The notes beneath the pieces are model-generated. The model was not told the DNA's origin, did not search any database, and was given only the letters and a program-made list of their open reading frames with translations. Source: Lentzea kentuckyensis (GTDB taxonomy: Bacteria; Actinomycetota; Actinomycetes; Mycobacteriales; Pseudonocardiaceae). From it: 32,008 nt of DNA. This document shows positions 7,899 through 17,100 of this stretch, one piece after another; position 1 is the stretch's first letter; each line of letters starts with the position of its first letter. A program made the translations under genes and the position numbers. The stretch spans positions 1 to 32,008 of the forward strand of contig NZ_MUYM01000051.1 of assembly GCF_002150765.1 (NCBI RefSeq), given 5' to 3'.

Positions 7899-8699
7899 GT
7901 GGCCACCCCCATCTGGGCACCGGGAGTGAACGGTCCGGACAAACCCAACACCGCACGCGTCAGGGATTATTGGCTCGGCGGCACCCACAACACGGAGGCC
8001 GACCAGGAACTGGCGGCCCACCTCGTGTCCGCGGCACCGCACCTGCCGTACCTGTGCCGCACGCATCGCGCGTTCCTCGGCAGGGTGGTCAGGAGACTGA
8101 CGGCGCTGGGCGTGCGGCAGTTCATCGACCTCGGCTCCGGCCTGCCCACCGCGGACAACGTCCACCTCGTCGCGCCGGGTGCGCGCGTGGTGTACGTGGA
8201 GATCGACCCCGCGGTGGCGGGCGAGGGACGCGAGATCGTCGCGGGCCGGCCGAACGTCTCGTACCTGTGCGCCGATCTCGGCCAGCCCGAGAAGGTGCTG
8301 GAGTCGCCGGAGGTCCGCGGGACGCTGGACCTGACCGAGCCGGTCGCCGTGCTGGTGCTGGACGTGCTGCACTTCGTCCCGGACAGCGCCGAACCGCACA
8401 AGGTGCTGGCGAAGTACATGGACGCGTTGGTACCCGGCAGCTATCTCGGGCTCTCGCACACGTGCCGCGACCCGTTCATGCTGGCCGCCGTGGGGATGTT
8501 CGGCTCGATGTACGAAGACCAGCCGCTGCCGTCGTTCACGTTCCGGTACCCGGAGCAGGTCGTGCAGTTCTTCGACGGCATGGAACTGCTGTCGCCGGGG
8601 GTGGTGCCGATTCCGTTGTGGGAACCGGATCCCGACGAGGACCAGGACCGCAATCCGGAACACTTCCAGGGCTGCGGCGGGCTGGCGCGCAAACCCTAG
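7899..8699 (+). CDS. SAM-dependent methyltransferase, DUF574 family
   Basis: A 266-residue protein of the actinobacterial DUF574 (S-adenosylmethionine methyltransferase-like) family. Seen: the family's N-terminal ARVRDYWLGGTHN, FIDLGSGLPT as the SAM-binding glycine loop, VVYVEIDP as the acidic strand-2 end, and the late segment SPGVVPIPLWEPD. Length is typical. The substrate is unknown; the family is abundant in actinomycetes. The GTG at 7899 has no ribosome site. A TAGTTA box at 7887-7892 lies exactly 7 nt upstream, so the message may be leaderless. It sits 65 bp after the SARP gene on the same strand and converges on the UbiA-family gene, overlapping its end by four bases (8696-8699). Confidence 0.88.
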   Translation: MATPIWAPGVNGPDKPNTARVRDYWLGGTHNTEADQELAAHLVSAAPHLPYLCRTHRAFLGRVVRRLTALGVRQFIDLGSGLPTADNVHLVAPGARVVYVEIDPAVAGEGREIVAGRPNVSYLCADLGQPEKVLESPEVRGTLDLTEPVAVLVLDVLHFVPDSAEPHKVLAKYMDALVPGSYLGLSHTCRDPFMLAAVGMFGSMYEDQPLPSFTFRYPEQVVQFFDGMELLSPGVVPIPLWEPDPDEDQDRNPEHFQGCGGLARKP

Positions 8700-9526
8700 G
8701 CGAGCAACGGGATGGCGGCCAGCACGATCGTCGACGCGACGGCCATCGACATGCCGTAACGCAACTGCTTCCTGGCCGTCGGCAGATCGCGCGCGAGCAG
8801 GAAGGCCGAGCACGCCACCACGCCGACGGCCGCCCAGAACGGCCCGAACCGGAACCACAACCCGCCGCCGACGAGCAGCAACCCGGCCACCGTCAGCTGT
8901 GTCGTCGCGTTGATCGCATGTCTTGTGCCGTACATGACCGCGGGCGTTCTGGACCCGACACGGGCGTCGCCGGCGCGGTCCGGCACGGCCCACCAGAGTG
9001 CTCTGCCGGTCGCGAGAGCGGCGACACCGGAGAACACCAGCCACACCGCCGGATCCGGCTGTCCCCCGGCCGCCGCGTAGGCGGTGACGCTCGGCAGCAG
9101 CCCGGCCGCGATCGCCAGCACCACCGGACCGGAATAGCCGCGCCGCTTCAACCTGATCGGTTCGAGGTTGTAGGCCAGATACAGCACCAGGATCAACCCG
9201 ACGCCGGCCGCCACCCGCCACGACACCGCGATCGCCAGTGCCTCGGCGAAGATCATCTCGAAGATCGCCAGCGCGAGGACCCTGGTCGCGCCGATCTCCT
9301 GCACCGCCTGGGCCAGATGCCGTTTCTCCGCGGTGTGGATGTCGTTGCGGAGGTCGGCGTAGGCGTTGAGCGGGTTGCCGGAGATGATCGCGACGAAGTT
9401 CGCCAGCACCGCGATGACCACGGCGAGGTCGAATCTCGTGGCATAGCAGGCACCCCACGCGGCGCAGCACGCGTAGTGCATGCCGAAGGGGTGCTCCAGA
9501 CGGTGGAGGTAGGTCAGCGCCGACAA
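8696..9526 (-). CDS. UbiA-family prenyltransferase or UbiA-type terpene cyclase
   Basis: A 276-residue integral membrane protein of the UbiA superfamily. The first Asp-rich motif is N54-A-Y-A-D58-L-R-N-D62 (NxxxDxxxD), the second D183-R-A-G-D187, with Y119-N-L-E-P-I-R-L-K between them. About eight hydrophobic segments surround these. Both motifs are intact, so it should bind a Mg-diphosphate prenyl substrate. As the third gene of the terpenoid operon it may be a prenyltransferase or, since no class I terpene synthase is present, a UbiA-type cyclase that ionises the class II product. The only good start is TTG at 9526, which overlaps the P450 stop by 13 bp; a GGTGG lies upstream. An ATG start 15 codons on would cut into the first helix. 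Confidence 0.85.
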   Translation of the reverse strand: MSALTYLHRLEHPFGMHYACCAAWGACYATRFDLAVVIAVLANFVAIISGNPLNAYADLRNDIHTAEKRHLAQAVQEIGATRVLALAIFEMIFAEALAIAVSWRVAAGVGLILVLYLAYNLEPIRLKRRGYSGPVVLAIAAGLLPSVTAYAAAGGQPDPAVWLVFSGVAALATGRALWWAVPDRAGDARVGSRTPAVMYGTRHAINATTQLTVAGLLLVGGGLWFRFGPFWAAVGVVACSAFLLARDLPTARKQLRYGMSMAVASTIVLAAIPLLA

Positions 9527-10617
9527 GTGGCCACCATCGCGAGGCTCGGCGGCGGCGCCATCGCGGCGCCCCGCAACTGGGGTGAGCGGGGGTGCGGGAT
9601 GCTGAGCCGGATCCGCCGGTGCCGCAGCAGGGCGGTCACGATCGTCCGGATCTCGGTGAGCGCCAGGTCCTTGCCGGGGCAGTGCCGCACTCCCCCGCCG
9701 AACGGGAAGAACGCGCCCGGCGGCGGTGGTGTCCTGGCCGGGTCGAACACGTGCGGGTGCGGGTAGGTCGCGGCGCGGCGGTGGGCGAGGTAGATGCTCG
9801 GGGTGAGCACCATGCCTTCCTCGCTCATCCGGTTTCCGGCGAGCGTCGCGGGCGGAGACAGCCGGAGCGACTCCGTGATCGTGGCTTCGAGCAGCGCGCT
9901 GTCGTCGGCGAGTCGCTCGGCCAGTCCGGGTGTGCGGTCGATCCAGTACACGGTCCAGGCGGTGGCGGACGCCGTGGTCTCGTGGCCGGCGAACAGAAGT
10001 GAGACGACCTGGTCGCGCAGGTCCGCCGGTGGCAGGTGAGCGGCGAGCGCGGGTGGTTCGGCGGTGTGGGCGCGGTGCAGGAGTCTTCGGTCGAGCTCCG
10101 GGTCTGATCTGGTGGCGCCGGGCGTCAGGCAGCGGTGCGCGAGGGTGCGGACGCGGCTGCCGAGGCGGCGGTCGAGCCAGCCGGTGAACGCGGTGAGCAG
10201 CTCGTCGTCGTCCACGCCGAAGACGATGCGGCCGATGATCCTGAGCGTGAGTTTTCTGGACCAGGCGGCGAGACCCACCGGGTCACCGCTCGGCAGTTCG
10301 GCGATGGAGCGCTCGACCATCTCGTCGATCAGCGCCTGATATCTGCCGCCGCGCAACATGGGCGCGAGCGTGCGCCGGTACGCGGCGTGCTCGGCGCCGT
10401 CGAGCCACAGCACGGAACGGTTGCCCAGCAACGGACTCAGCGTGCGGCTCGGCGGATGCCGCAGCTCGCGGTCGTTGCGGAACAGCGCGGCCATCACGTC
10501 CGGGTGCCAGACGAGCCAGCGCCGGTCCCGCAGCTTGACCAGGCCGTCCTCCAGGTCCTCCACGGAGTCCAGGAACGGGATCAGCCGCAGGGTGAACCTC
10601 AGCTCTGTGCGGTTCAT
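9514..10617 (-). CDS. Cytochrome P450
   Basis: A 367-residue soluble P450, slightly short for the bacterial 400. Diagnostic parts are the I-helix AGHETT (210-215), the K-helix ExxR (E249-S-L-R252) and the heme loop FPFGGGVRHCPG with the cysteine ligand at C313. It should hydroxylate or otherwise oxidise the hydrocarbon made by its operon partners, drawing electrons from a ferredoxin not coded here. The ATG at 10617 overlaps the stop of the upstream cyclase gene in an ATGA arrangement (10614-10617), a sign of coupled translation. A longer reading to 11493 is only the antisense-free frame running through the cyclase gene and is not supported. Confidence 0.93.
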   Translation of the reverse strand: MNRTELRFTLRLIPFLDSVEDLEDGLVKLRDRRWLVWHPDVMAALFRNDRELRHPPSRTLSPLLGNRSVLWLDGAEHAAYRRTLAPMLRGGRYQALIDEMVERSIAELPSGDPVGLAAWSRKLTLRIIGRIVFGVDDDELLTAFTGWLDRRLGSRVRTLAHRCLTPGATRSDPELDRRLLHRAHTAEPPALAAHLPPADLRDQVVSLLFAGHETTASATAWTVYWIDRTPGLAERLADDSALLEATITESLRLSPPATLAGNRMSEEGMVLTPSIYLAHRRAATYPHPHVFDPARTPPPPGAFFPFGGGVRHCPGKDLALTEIRTIVTALLRHRRIRLSIPHPRSPQLRGAAMAPPPSLAMVATCRR

Positions 10618-11891
10618 CGGCACACCGCGCATGCGAGGTGGAGCGCCGCCGTGCCTTCCGCCTGAATGATTCTCGTTGGCGCGTAAAGGTCTTTGTCGTG
10701 CCACAACGGTGGATGCGGGCGGTCTCCCCACTCCTGCATGAAGTTCGCCCCGCGGACCATCGCCCTGCCGACGTCCCGTGCTGAATGCGACAGGATCCGG
10801 ATCGCGTACGCCGTCTCCTCGTAGGTGCCTTCCCACCGGCCCCACGAGCCGTTGGCGTTCTGCGTCTGCAGCACCCAGTCGACGGCCTTTTCGTTGCCTT
10901 GCAAGGCGTTCGTGACGCACGCGGTCGCGTAGTAGGGCGAGGCGTGCCACTTGTCGAGCCAGAAACCGCCGGGTTGCCGCATGTCGCGCAGCCACTCCTC
11001 GAGCAGCCGGTCGTGGCCGAGTGCCTGCAGCGCGTGGGCGTTCGTGCTGGTCGACGGCGTGCGCTCGTTCGGGAAGCAGGCGAAGTGGCGGGCTTCCCGG
11101 TAACGGCCGAGTGCTTCGGTGGGGCGGGGGCTGTCGCACAACGCCAGCGCGTGCAACGCCGTGGCGGTGTCGTCGGCGTCGGCGGGAAGTCCCGGTCCCC
11201 CGGCGGCGCCGTCGCGGGTGAACGCGGCTCTGATCTGGTCCGCCATCGGGTCGGGGACGTCGAGACCCGCGGACTTCAGCGCGACGATGATCCAGGACCG
11301 TTCGAACAACGGGACCGGCACGCCCGCGGGCACCGGGCCGCCGTGCCGGTGCTGGACGGCTTCGAGGTAGTCGAGGCTCGCACCCGGTCTGGGCCCCTGC
11401 AGCTGGACGGCGGTCGCGGCGGGACTGGCGGCGACGATGCCGTTCACTCCCCTGACCTCGGGGCGAGGGCCGAAGATCTCCAGGGTGTGCCACAGCTTCT
11501 CCGGCAGCGGGCGTTGTCTGAGAGCGTGCAACGGGCGCGGGTCGAACGGCGTGCGCAGGCCGAGTCTGTCGGCGAGCGCGGGCACGATGAGTTCGACGGC
11601 GACCGTGTCCGGGAGTTTCAGCGGGAGGCTGAGCAGCCTGCGCAGCGCCAGGAGACCCTTGCGCGCCGCCGGATGTTCTTTGAGAGCGTCGACCGCGCTG
11701 AGGGTCGGGACCAGCGCGTACTCGCCGGGACCGCCCCAGGTGCCGTCCGGGTGCTGGGTGTCGACGAGGTAGCGGATCCGCGCTTCGTGGCCCTTCAGCC
11801 AGGGGGCGAGGGCGACGAGTCTGCCCGTCTCGTACACGGACGGTGAAACACCGCCCCAGGGATCGTCTGTCAGTTGCGCTAGCAGGCTCAT
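10614..11891 (-). CDS. Class II terpene cyclase (DxDD type)
   Basis: A 425-residue protein with the double alpha-barrel (beta-gamma) plan of class II cyclases. The catalytic acid motif is D238-A-D-D241 followed by T-A, the form typical of labdane-type diterpene and drimane-type cyclases. QW-like repeats occur at QHPDGTWGG (46-54) and QNANGSWG (344-351), and a DKWHASPYYAT segment (313-323) is also family-like. It is expected to protonate and cyclise geranylgeranyl or farnesyl diphosphate while keeping the diphosphate. No class I DDxxD motif is present and it is shorter than most bacterial homologues (about 500). The ATG at 11891 was chosen over an upstream reading to 11954. First gene of an operon with P450 and UbiA genes. 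No prenyl diphosphate synthase is in the window. Confidence 0.88.
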   Translation of the reverse strand: MSLLAQLTDDPWGGVSPSVYETGRLVALAPWLKGHEARIRYLVDTQHPDGTWGGPGEYALVPTLSAVDALKEHPAARKGLLALRRLLSLPLKLPDTVAVELIVPALADRLGLRTPFDPRPLHALRQRPLPEKLWHTLEIFGPRPEVRGVNGIVAASPAATAVQLQGPRPGASLDYLEAVQHRHGGPVPAGVPVPLFERSWIIVALKSAGLDVPDPMADQIRAAFTRDGAAGGPGLPADADDTATALHALALCDSPRPTEALGRYREARHFACFPNERTPSTSTNAHALQALGHDRLLEEWLRDMRQPGGFWLDKWHASPYYATACVTNALQGNEKAVDWVLQTQNANGSWGRWEGTYEETAYAIRILSHSARDVGRAMVRGANFMQEWGDRPHPPLWHDKDLYAPTRIIQAEGTAALHLACAVCR

Positions 11892-11934
11892 GGCGGCCCC
11901 CGGAGATAGCAACTGCGTAACCCTAGGACCACAG

Positions 11935-12055
11935 AGAGTAGCACTCTGCGCCATCCAGCCCGCAAGGCCTTGGGCCGTTCAGCGGACCACCCAGCCGTGT
12001 GGTTTGAACGGCGAGAACGGTGTCCGCGTCCCGGAATGTCCCGGACTGTCCCGCT
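11935..12055. promoter_or_regulatory. Divergent control region with a 10-bp phased tandem repeat
   Basis: The 253-bp gap between the terpene cyclase operon and the secreted repeat protein gene contains three adjacent 10-bp units at 12026-12035 (GCGTCCCGGA), 12036-12045 (ATGTCCCGGA) and 12046-12055 (CTGTCCCGCT), sharing GTCCCG. Spacing of one helical turn puts the copies on one DNA face, as in SARP-type operator arrays. A separate small inverted repeat AGAGT-AGC-ACTCT lies at 11935-11947 nearer the cyclase. No convincing -35/-10 pair was found. Confidence 0.45.
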
Positions 12056-12144
12056 GGAGCCGGGTCCGGGGTGTCGCACTGGTGCACTCGGCAGGTCGCG
12101 GCCGGTCAGGCCGCTGACGGAGGCGGCGACCATGGGAGTGGTTC

Positions 12145-12786
12145 ATGTTCAGTAGAAGGCTGACGGCGTTGGCGTGCGCGCTGCTGACGGCGGGCGCGAT
12201 GACCGTGTCGGGCGCCGGGGCGGCGAGCGCCGAGCCCGTCGGGGTCCAGGGCCTGCCGACGTTCCTGGGGGTCAAGCTGATCGACGAGAGCAACAACGGG
12301 CAGTGCGTCGGCCCGGCTGCGGGTACGTGGGTGACGAACCCGAACCAGACCGCCTCGATGCGGCTGGACACCGACAACAGGTCAGGCGGCTGCCAGCTCT
12401 CGTTCGGCATCGGTGACATCGACGGCAGCCTGGCCGGGCTCCACCTCACCTATCAGCTGTCGCCCCACAACGGCAGCCACTCCGGACAGTGCGAGGGGTA
12501 CTGGGGCGAGAACGACATCCCGGTCGGCTCGGAGTTCAAGTTCGGCAATCCGGTCCGGGTGGACTCCGACAGCCGGCCCGGCTGGTGCGATCTCACGTTC
12601 AGGGCGCACAACCGTCCCGATGTCCTGCTCGAAGTGAAGTTCACGGCGGAGAACAGCAGCAACCAATGCCTCGGTGCCTCTGACGCGTGGCAGCCGGTGA
12701 CCATCGGTCTGCCGGTGGTCCTCGGCATCGACACGGACGGCCGGCCCGGCGGCTGTGGCCTGGCGTTGCGCCTGACGAAGTACTGA
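12145..12786 (+). CDS. Secreted protein with three tandem Cys-containing repeats
   Basis: The family was not recognised. The 213-residue product begins with a signal peptide (about 1-29, basic MFSRRL, hydrophobic core, cleavage after ASA). The mature part consists of three repeats of about 55-65 residues. Each has a first Cys in a GQC or NQC context (54, 116, 175) and a second Cys 29-32 residues later (83, 148, 204). The second Cys ends the motif DTDNRSGGC, DSDSRPGWC or DTDGRPGGC. Six mature Cys, two per repeat, suggest one disulfide per repeat, and the DxD-x-R-x-G turn could bind a metal. Role unknown; an extracellular binding or structural protein is possible. ATG at 12145 follows GGGAG. 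It faces away from the terpenoid operon across a repeat-bearing spacer. Confidence 0.85.
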   Translation: MFSRRLTALACALLTAGAMTVSGAGAASAEPVGVQGLPTFLGVKLIDESNNGQCVGPAAGTWVTNPNQTASMRLDTDNRSGGCQLSFGIGDIDGSLAGLHLTYQLSPHNGSHSGQCEGYWGENDIPVGSEFKFGNPVRVDSDSRPGWCDLTFRAHNRPDVLLEVKFTAENSSNQCLGASDAWQPVTIGLPVVLGIDTDGRPGGCGLALRLTKY

Positions 12787-12792
12787 CAGACC

Positions 12793-12825
12793 CGGGGTGG
12801 GGCGCGAAACCCGCGTCCCACCCCG
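12793..12825. terminator. Bidirectional terminator
   Basis: A 9-bp perfect stem, CGGGGTGGG (12793-12801) and CCCACCCCG (12817-12825), contains an inner CGCG/CGCG stem (12803-12806 with 12812-12815). It lies between the converging stops of the secreted repeat protein (12786) and the XRE-NB-ARC gene (12832) and probably serves both. Confidence 0.8.
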
Positions 12826-12831
12826 TTCCAC

Positions 12832-14082
12832 TCAGTCGGGTAGCTCGGTCGCGTAGGCCCGGAGCAGCCGGTGCATCTGGTAGCGGCCCGACGAGATCTT
12901 GACCAGGTGTGCGCGCACCAGGGTGTGCACCAGCCGACCGGCCGCCAGATCGGCCAGGTCACCGCCGGAATGCCTGCCCAGCAACCGGAACACGGCTGCC
13001 ACGTCGGGGACCAGGCTCCGGTAGGACCACGAGAACACCGCCCGCACACCGGACCTGGGATCGCCGCCGGCGTCCAGCCAGTCGAGGCCGGAGACGTCGG
13101 CGACGTCGGCGAGCGAGATGTCCGGGCGCGCGACGCCGACCTCGGCGGCGACCCGGAGTGCGAGTGGTAAGCCGCCGCAGCGCCGGGCCAGCACCGCGAC
13201 GCCGGACGGGTTCGCGGCCACGCGCTCCGTGCCCAGCAGGTTTCCCAGCAACGCCAACGCATCGGGCTTCGGCAGCAGGTCGAGGCTGATCCGCTGGGCG
13301 CCGTCCCTCGCCACCAGGCCCGCCAGGTCGTCGCGACTGGTCACGACGACCGCGCACGAACCGGTCCCGGGCAGCAACGGCCTGACCTGCTCGGCGCACG
13401 AAGCGTTGTCCAGCACGACGAGCATCCGCCGCCCGGCGAGCCGTGACCGGTAGCGGGCGGCGCGGACCGCGGGATCGGCCGGGACGTCGTCACCGAGGCA
13501 GCCGAGCAGCGTGCCGAGCGCCGCGGAAGCCTCGACCGGCGGATCCGGTGCGTAGCCGCGCAGATCCACGTACAGGCAGCCGTCCGGGAACCGCGTGCGT
13601 GCCCGCTGTGCCCATTGGAGGGCCAGCGCGGTCTTGCCCACCCCGGGCGGGCCGGTCAGCGTCAGGATCGGGAGTCCCGGGTCGCGGTCGAGCAGACGGT
13701 CCAGCTCGGCCAGTTCGGCGGTGCGCCCGACGAACCCGCGAATGGTGGCGGGCAGGGCGTCCGGGACCGCCGCCGGGACGGGCCGCGGAACCCCTGCGTG
13801 CACGCGGTACCAGGCCTCGTTCCAGTCGCGTTGCTCCGCCGGACTGGCGCCGAGTGCGATGACGATCCGGTCGAGCACCTCCGACGGGACCAGCGTCTGC
13901 CCGGTGACGTACCTGTGCAGCGTCGAGCGCGGCATGCGCACGAGCCGCGTCAGGTCTTCCAAACTGACCTTGGCCTTCAACGTCCCGGCCGCGGCGCGTG
14001 CCCGCAACAGGTCCAGTTCCCTTGCCAGCCCGGCAAGTTCGTGCACGCGACCAGGATTCGGGCCGAATTCCCTCATGAGCAC
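12832..14082 (-). CDS. XRE-type helix-turn-helix protein with NB-ARC ATPase domain
   Basis: A 416-residue regulator with a helix-turn-helix region (about 15-90; SLEDLTRLVRMPRSTLHRYVTG is the DNA-recognition part) followed by an NB-ARC ATPase domain (about 115-380). The P-loop is GPPGVGKT (144-151), kinase-2 RRMLVVLDNA, and the RNBS-like stretch VVVTSRDDLAGLVARDGA. It ends soon after the winged-helix part, with no TPR or other sensor repeats, unlike most such proteins. Its NB-ARC is clearly related to that of the divergent SARP gene at 14194, sharing a long near-identical segment. Start is GTG at 14082 or ATG at 14076; neither has a strong ribosome site. It may regulate itself or its neighbour; the target is unknown. 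Confidence 0.88.
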   Translation of the reverse strand: MLMREFGPNPGRVHELAGLARELDLLRARAAAGTLKAKVSLEDLTRLVRMPRSTLHRYVTGQTLVPSEVLDRIVIALGASPAEQRDWNEAWYRVHAGVPRPVPAAVPDALPATIRGFVGRTAELAELDRLLDRDPGLPILTLTGPPGVGKTALALQWAQRARTRFPDGCLYVDLRGYAPDPPVEASAALGTLLGCLGDDVPADPAVRAARYRSRLAGRRMLVVLDNASCAEQVRPLLPGTGSCAVVVTSRDDLAGLVARDGAQRISLDLLPKPDALALLGNLLGTERVAANPSGVAVLARRCGGLPLALRVAAEVGVARPDISLADVADVSGLDWLDAGGDPRSGVRAVFSWSYRSLVPDVAAVFRLLGRHSGGDLADLAAGRLVHTLVRAHLVKISSGRYQMHRLLRAYATELPD

Positions 14083-14117
14083 CAGATGATCGACCGTTCG
14101 CGTACACGAGCCCGTAT

Positions 14118-14187
14118 ACGTACCAATGTACGTCTCAAATACTCACTCCGATCGGGCGCACGCGAAAGTCGTTCGCGTCCGTAAGCT
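14118..14187. promoter_or_regulatory. Palindromes and -10 box between divergent NB-ARC regulators
   Basis: Two inverted repeats occupy the 111-bp spacer: ACGTAC-CAAT-GTACGT at 14118-14133 and ACGCGAA-AGTCG-TTCGCGT at 14160-14178. A TAAGCT box at 14182-14187 lies 7 nt before the GTG start at 14194, which would make the SARP transcript leaderless; the second palindrome would then occupy the -35 to -10 spacer, a good place for repression. Confidence 0.5.
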
Positions 14188-14193
14188 CGGCTC

Positions 14194-17100
14194 GTGAGGC
14201 TTCGCGTTCTCGGGCCGGTCGAGATCATGTCCGACGACGGATCCGCGTTGCCCACGCGGCACATGGCCAGGATGCTGCTCGGCGTGCTCGCCTTGCCCGC
14301 CAACACTTTCGTGCCGGTCGGCCGGCTCATCGACGCGTTGTGGGGCGGGTGCCCGCCACCGTCCGCGCCCGTCAACCTCCGTTCGTACGTCAGCGAGCTG
14401 CGCAGGCTGCTGCGGTCCGGGCACGGCGTGCCGCGCATCGACACGGTCAAAGGCGGGTACCTGCTCACCGCCGGACCGGACGACCTCGACGTCCTCGCGT
14501 TCACCGCGCTCGCCCAGCAGGGCCACGACCGCCTCGCCCTCGGCGACCACGAACAGGCGGCGGAACTGCTGACCAGGGCGACCGGCCTGTGGCGAGGTCC
14601 GGTGCTCGACGGAACGCCGGTGCCGGAAGCGGTCCAGCCCGCCGTCCGGATGCTCGAGGACCGGTGGATCGACGCCATCGAGGACTGCGTCCAGGCACGC
14701 CTGGAACTCGGCGAGCACACGGGGATCGCGGCCGAACTGCACCGGCTCGTCGGGCAGTACGAGTTGCGCGAACGGTTGTGGGGCCAGCTGATGCTCGCGC
14801 TGTACCGCGGCGGGCGGCCGGGCGAGGCGATGCAGGCGTACGAGAAGTTGCGGCAGGTGCTCGCGGCGGAGCTCGGCACCGACCCGAGCCCCGAGATCAA
14901 GGGGCTGCACCAACGGATCCTGCACGACGATCCCGCGCTGGCCCCTCCGGTGCGGGTCAGCTCGCCCGTGCCGTGGCAGCTGCCGCCGGGCACCGACCCG
15001 TTCATCGGCAGGGACGACCAGCTGCGCGCACTCGACCAGGTGGCCGGGATGGCGGCCGTCGTCGCCGTGGTCGGAACAGCCGCGGTGGGAAAGACCGCGC
15101 TGGCTGTGCGGTGGGCGCACAGTGCGCGCGCGAAGTTCCCCGACGGATGTCTGTACGTCGATCTGGGCGGCTACGGACCGGAACCACCGGTGCCGCCGGA
15201 GCAGGCTCTCGCCGGTTTCCTCCGAGTGCTGGGCGAACACGCCATCGGGACCGGGCTCGACACCGCGGAGCTGTCCGGCCGGTACCGCACGGCGATCGCG
15301 GGCCGGCGCATGCTGATCGTGCTGGACAACGCGCGTGCCGCCGACCAGGTGCGGCCGCTGCTGCCGGGTATGGCGGGCTGCCTGGTCGTGGTGACCAGCC
15401 GCGACGACCTCGCCGGGCTGGTCGCGCGGGACGGTGCGCACCGCGTGGCGCTGAACCCGATGCCACCGCACGAGGCACAGGCGCTGCTCGGCAGGCTCGT
15501 GGGTGACCGAGAGGGTGTCGCCGCGCTCGCGGAACGCTGCGCCGGTCTGCCGCTGGCGTTGCGCATCGTCGCCGAGCTCGCCGCGCAGTCCGGCACTACG
15601 CTCGCCGGCCTCGCCGTCGCACTCGCCGACCGGCAGCGCGGCCTGGACGAGCTGGACGCCGGCGGCGATCCGCGCACCGCCGTGACGGCGGTGTTCGACT
15701 GGTCCCACCAGGTGCTGCCTCCGCCTGTGGCCAGGGCTTTCGAACTGCTCACCTGGCATCTGGGCGCCGACTTCGACGTCTACGCGGCCGCTGCTCTGCT
15801 GGGCACGACACCGGTGGAGGCCGGACGGCTCGTCGGGCAGCTCTGCCGTGCGCATCTGGTGCAGCGCCTCGGATCCGGCCGTTTCCAGATCCACGACCTG
15901 TTGCGCGCCTACGGAAGACGACGGGCGGGCGCTGCCGAGACCGCGCTGGCCGGACTCGTCGACCACTACGTGCACGCGGCGGCCATCGCCGAGGCCGCGC
16001 TACCCCTCGCCCGTGGTCGCGCACCACGCCCGCCCGCGGTCACGACTCCTCCACTGCACGACGAGGTGCAGGCGACGCGATGGCTCAACACCGAGCGGGC
16101 GAACCTGGTCGCCGTGGTCGCCCACTGCGCGACGCACGGCCTGCACGCCCAAGCCTTCGAACTGTTCGAGGCGCTGCGGCCCTATCTGGACAACGGGTAC
16201 CACCTGGCGGAGGCTCTGGCGATCTACCAGCACGCACTGCACGCCGCACGCAGTCTCGGCGACCCCGCCCTGATCGGCGCGGCGCTGAACAGCCTCGGCA
16301 ACGTGTGCGAGACTCTCGGCCGCTATACCGAGGCGATCGAGCACCTCGGTGCGGCGCAAGCCATCCGAAGACAGATCGGCGACCGGACGGGTGAAGCGAA
16401 GACCACGTCCTGCCTCGCCATCGCGCACGGCAGGCTCGGCAGGTACCGCGAAGCCGACGAGCACTGCCGCCGGGCTCTGCTCATCGCACGTGAGACCGGC
16501 GATCCGGCGAACGAGCTGACGGTGCTGGCGAACGTCGCGCTCGTCCACAGCAACGGCGGCCGCTACCGGGAGGCGGCGGGCTGCCACGAGCGTGCGCTCG
16601 CACTGGCCATCGCGCTGGGCAACCGGATGAGAGAGGCCACCGAACAGATCAACCTCGGTCTCGCGTACGCCCTGCTGGGTCGCCACCGCGACGCGGCGGT
16701 GTCGCTGTGGCGGGCGACCGGGATCTGCCGGGAGCTGGGCGACCACCAGAGCGAGGGCTTCGTGTCCGGCAACCTCTCGATCCTGCACATCCGCCTCGGC
16801 AATCACTGGGTCGCGCAACGCCACGTCGAGCGCGCACTGGCCGTGCACCGCGCGTCCGGTGACCTCGGCAGCGAAGCGGCAGTGCTCTGTTTCCAAGGCG
16901 AACTACTGCTGCGGACGAACCAGCCGGCGCACGCCGTGGGGTGGTTCCGCAAAGCCCTGGCACTGGCCCGCCGGCTCGGAGCACGCTTCCTGGAGACCCT
17001 GGCTCTCAACGGAATCGCCGCCGCGGCGCTGGCGATGCGCCGGTTCGACCAGGCCGAGGAACACCACGAGGCGGCCCTCGCACTGTCCCTCGGCGACGCG

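Noticed and set aside
5251..7956. A 901-residue open frame on the minus strand opposite the SARP gene
   Set aside because: It is a GC-rich shadow of the regulator frame; composition is Gly/Gln/Val-rich with no domain, while the plus-strand frame has clear SARP, NB-ARC and TPR motifs.
7079..9766. An 895-residue plus-strand open frame crossing the SARP, methyltransferase and UbiA genes
   Set aside because: It spans three well-supported genes on both strands and has no recognisable domain.
14143..15975. A 610-residue minus-strand open frame inside the second SARP gene
   Set aside because: Shadow frame with low-complexity Arg/Gly/Gln content; the plus-strand frame has all family motifs.
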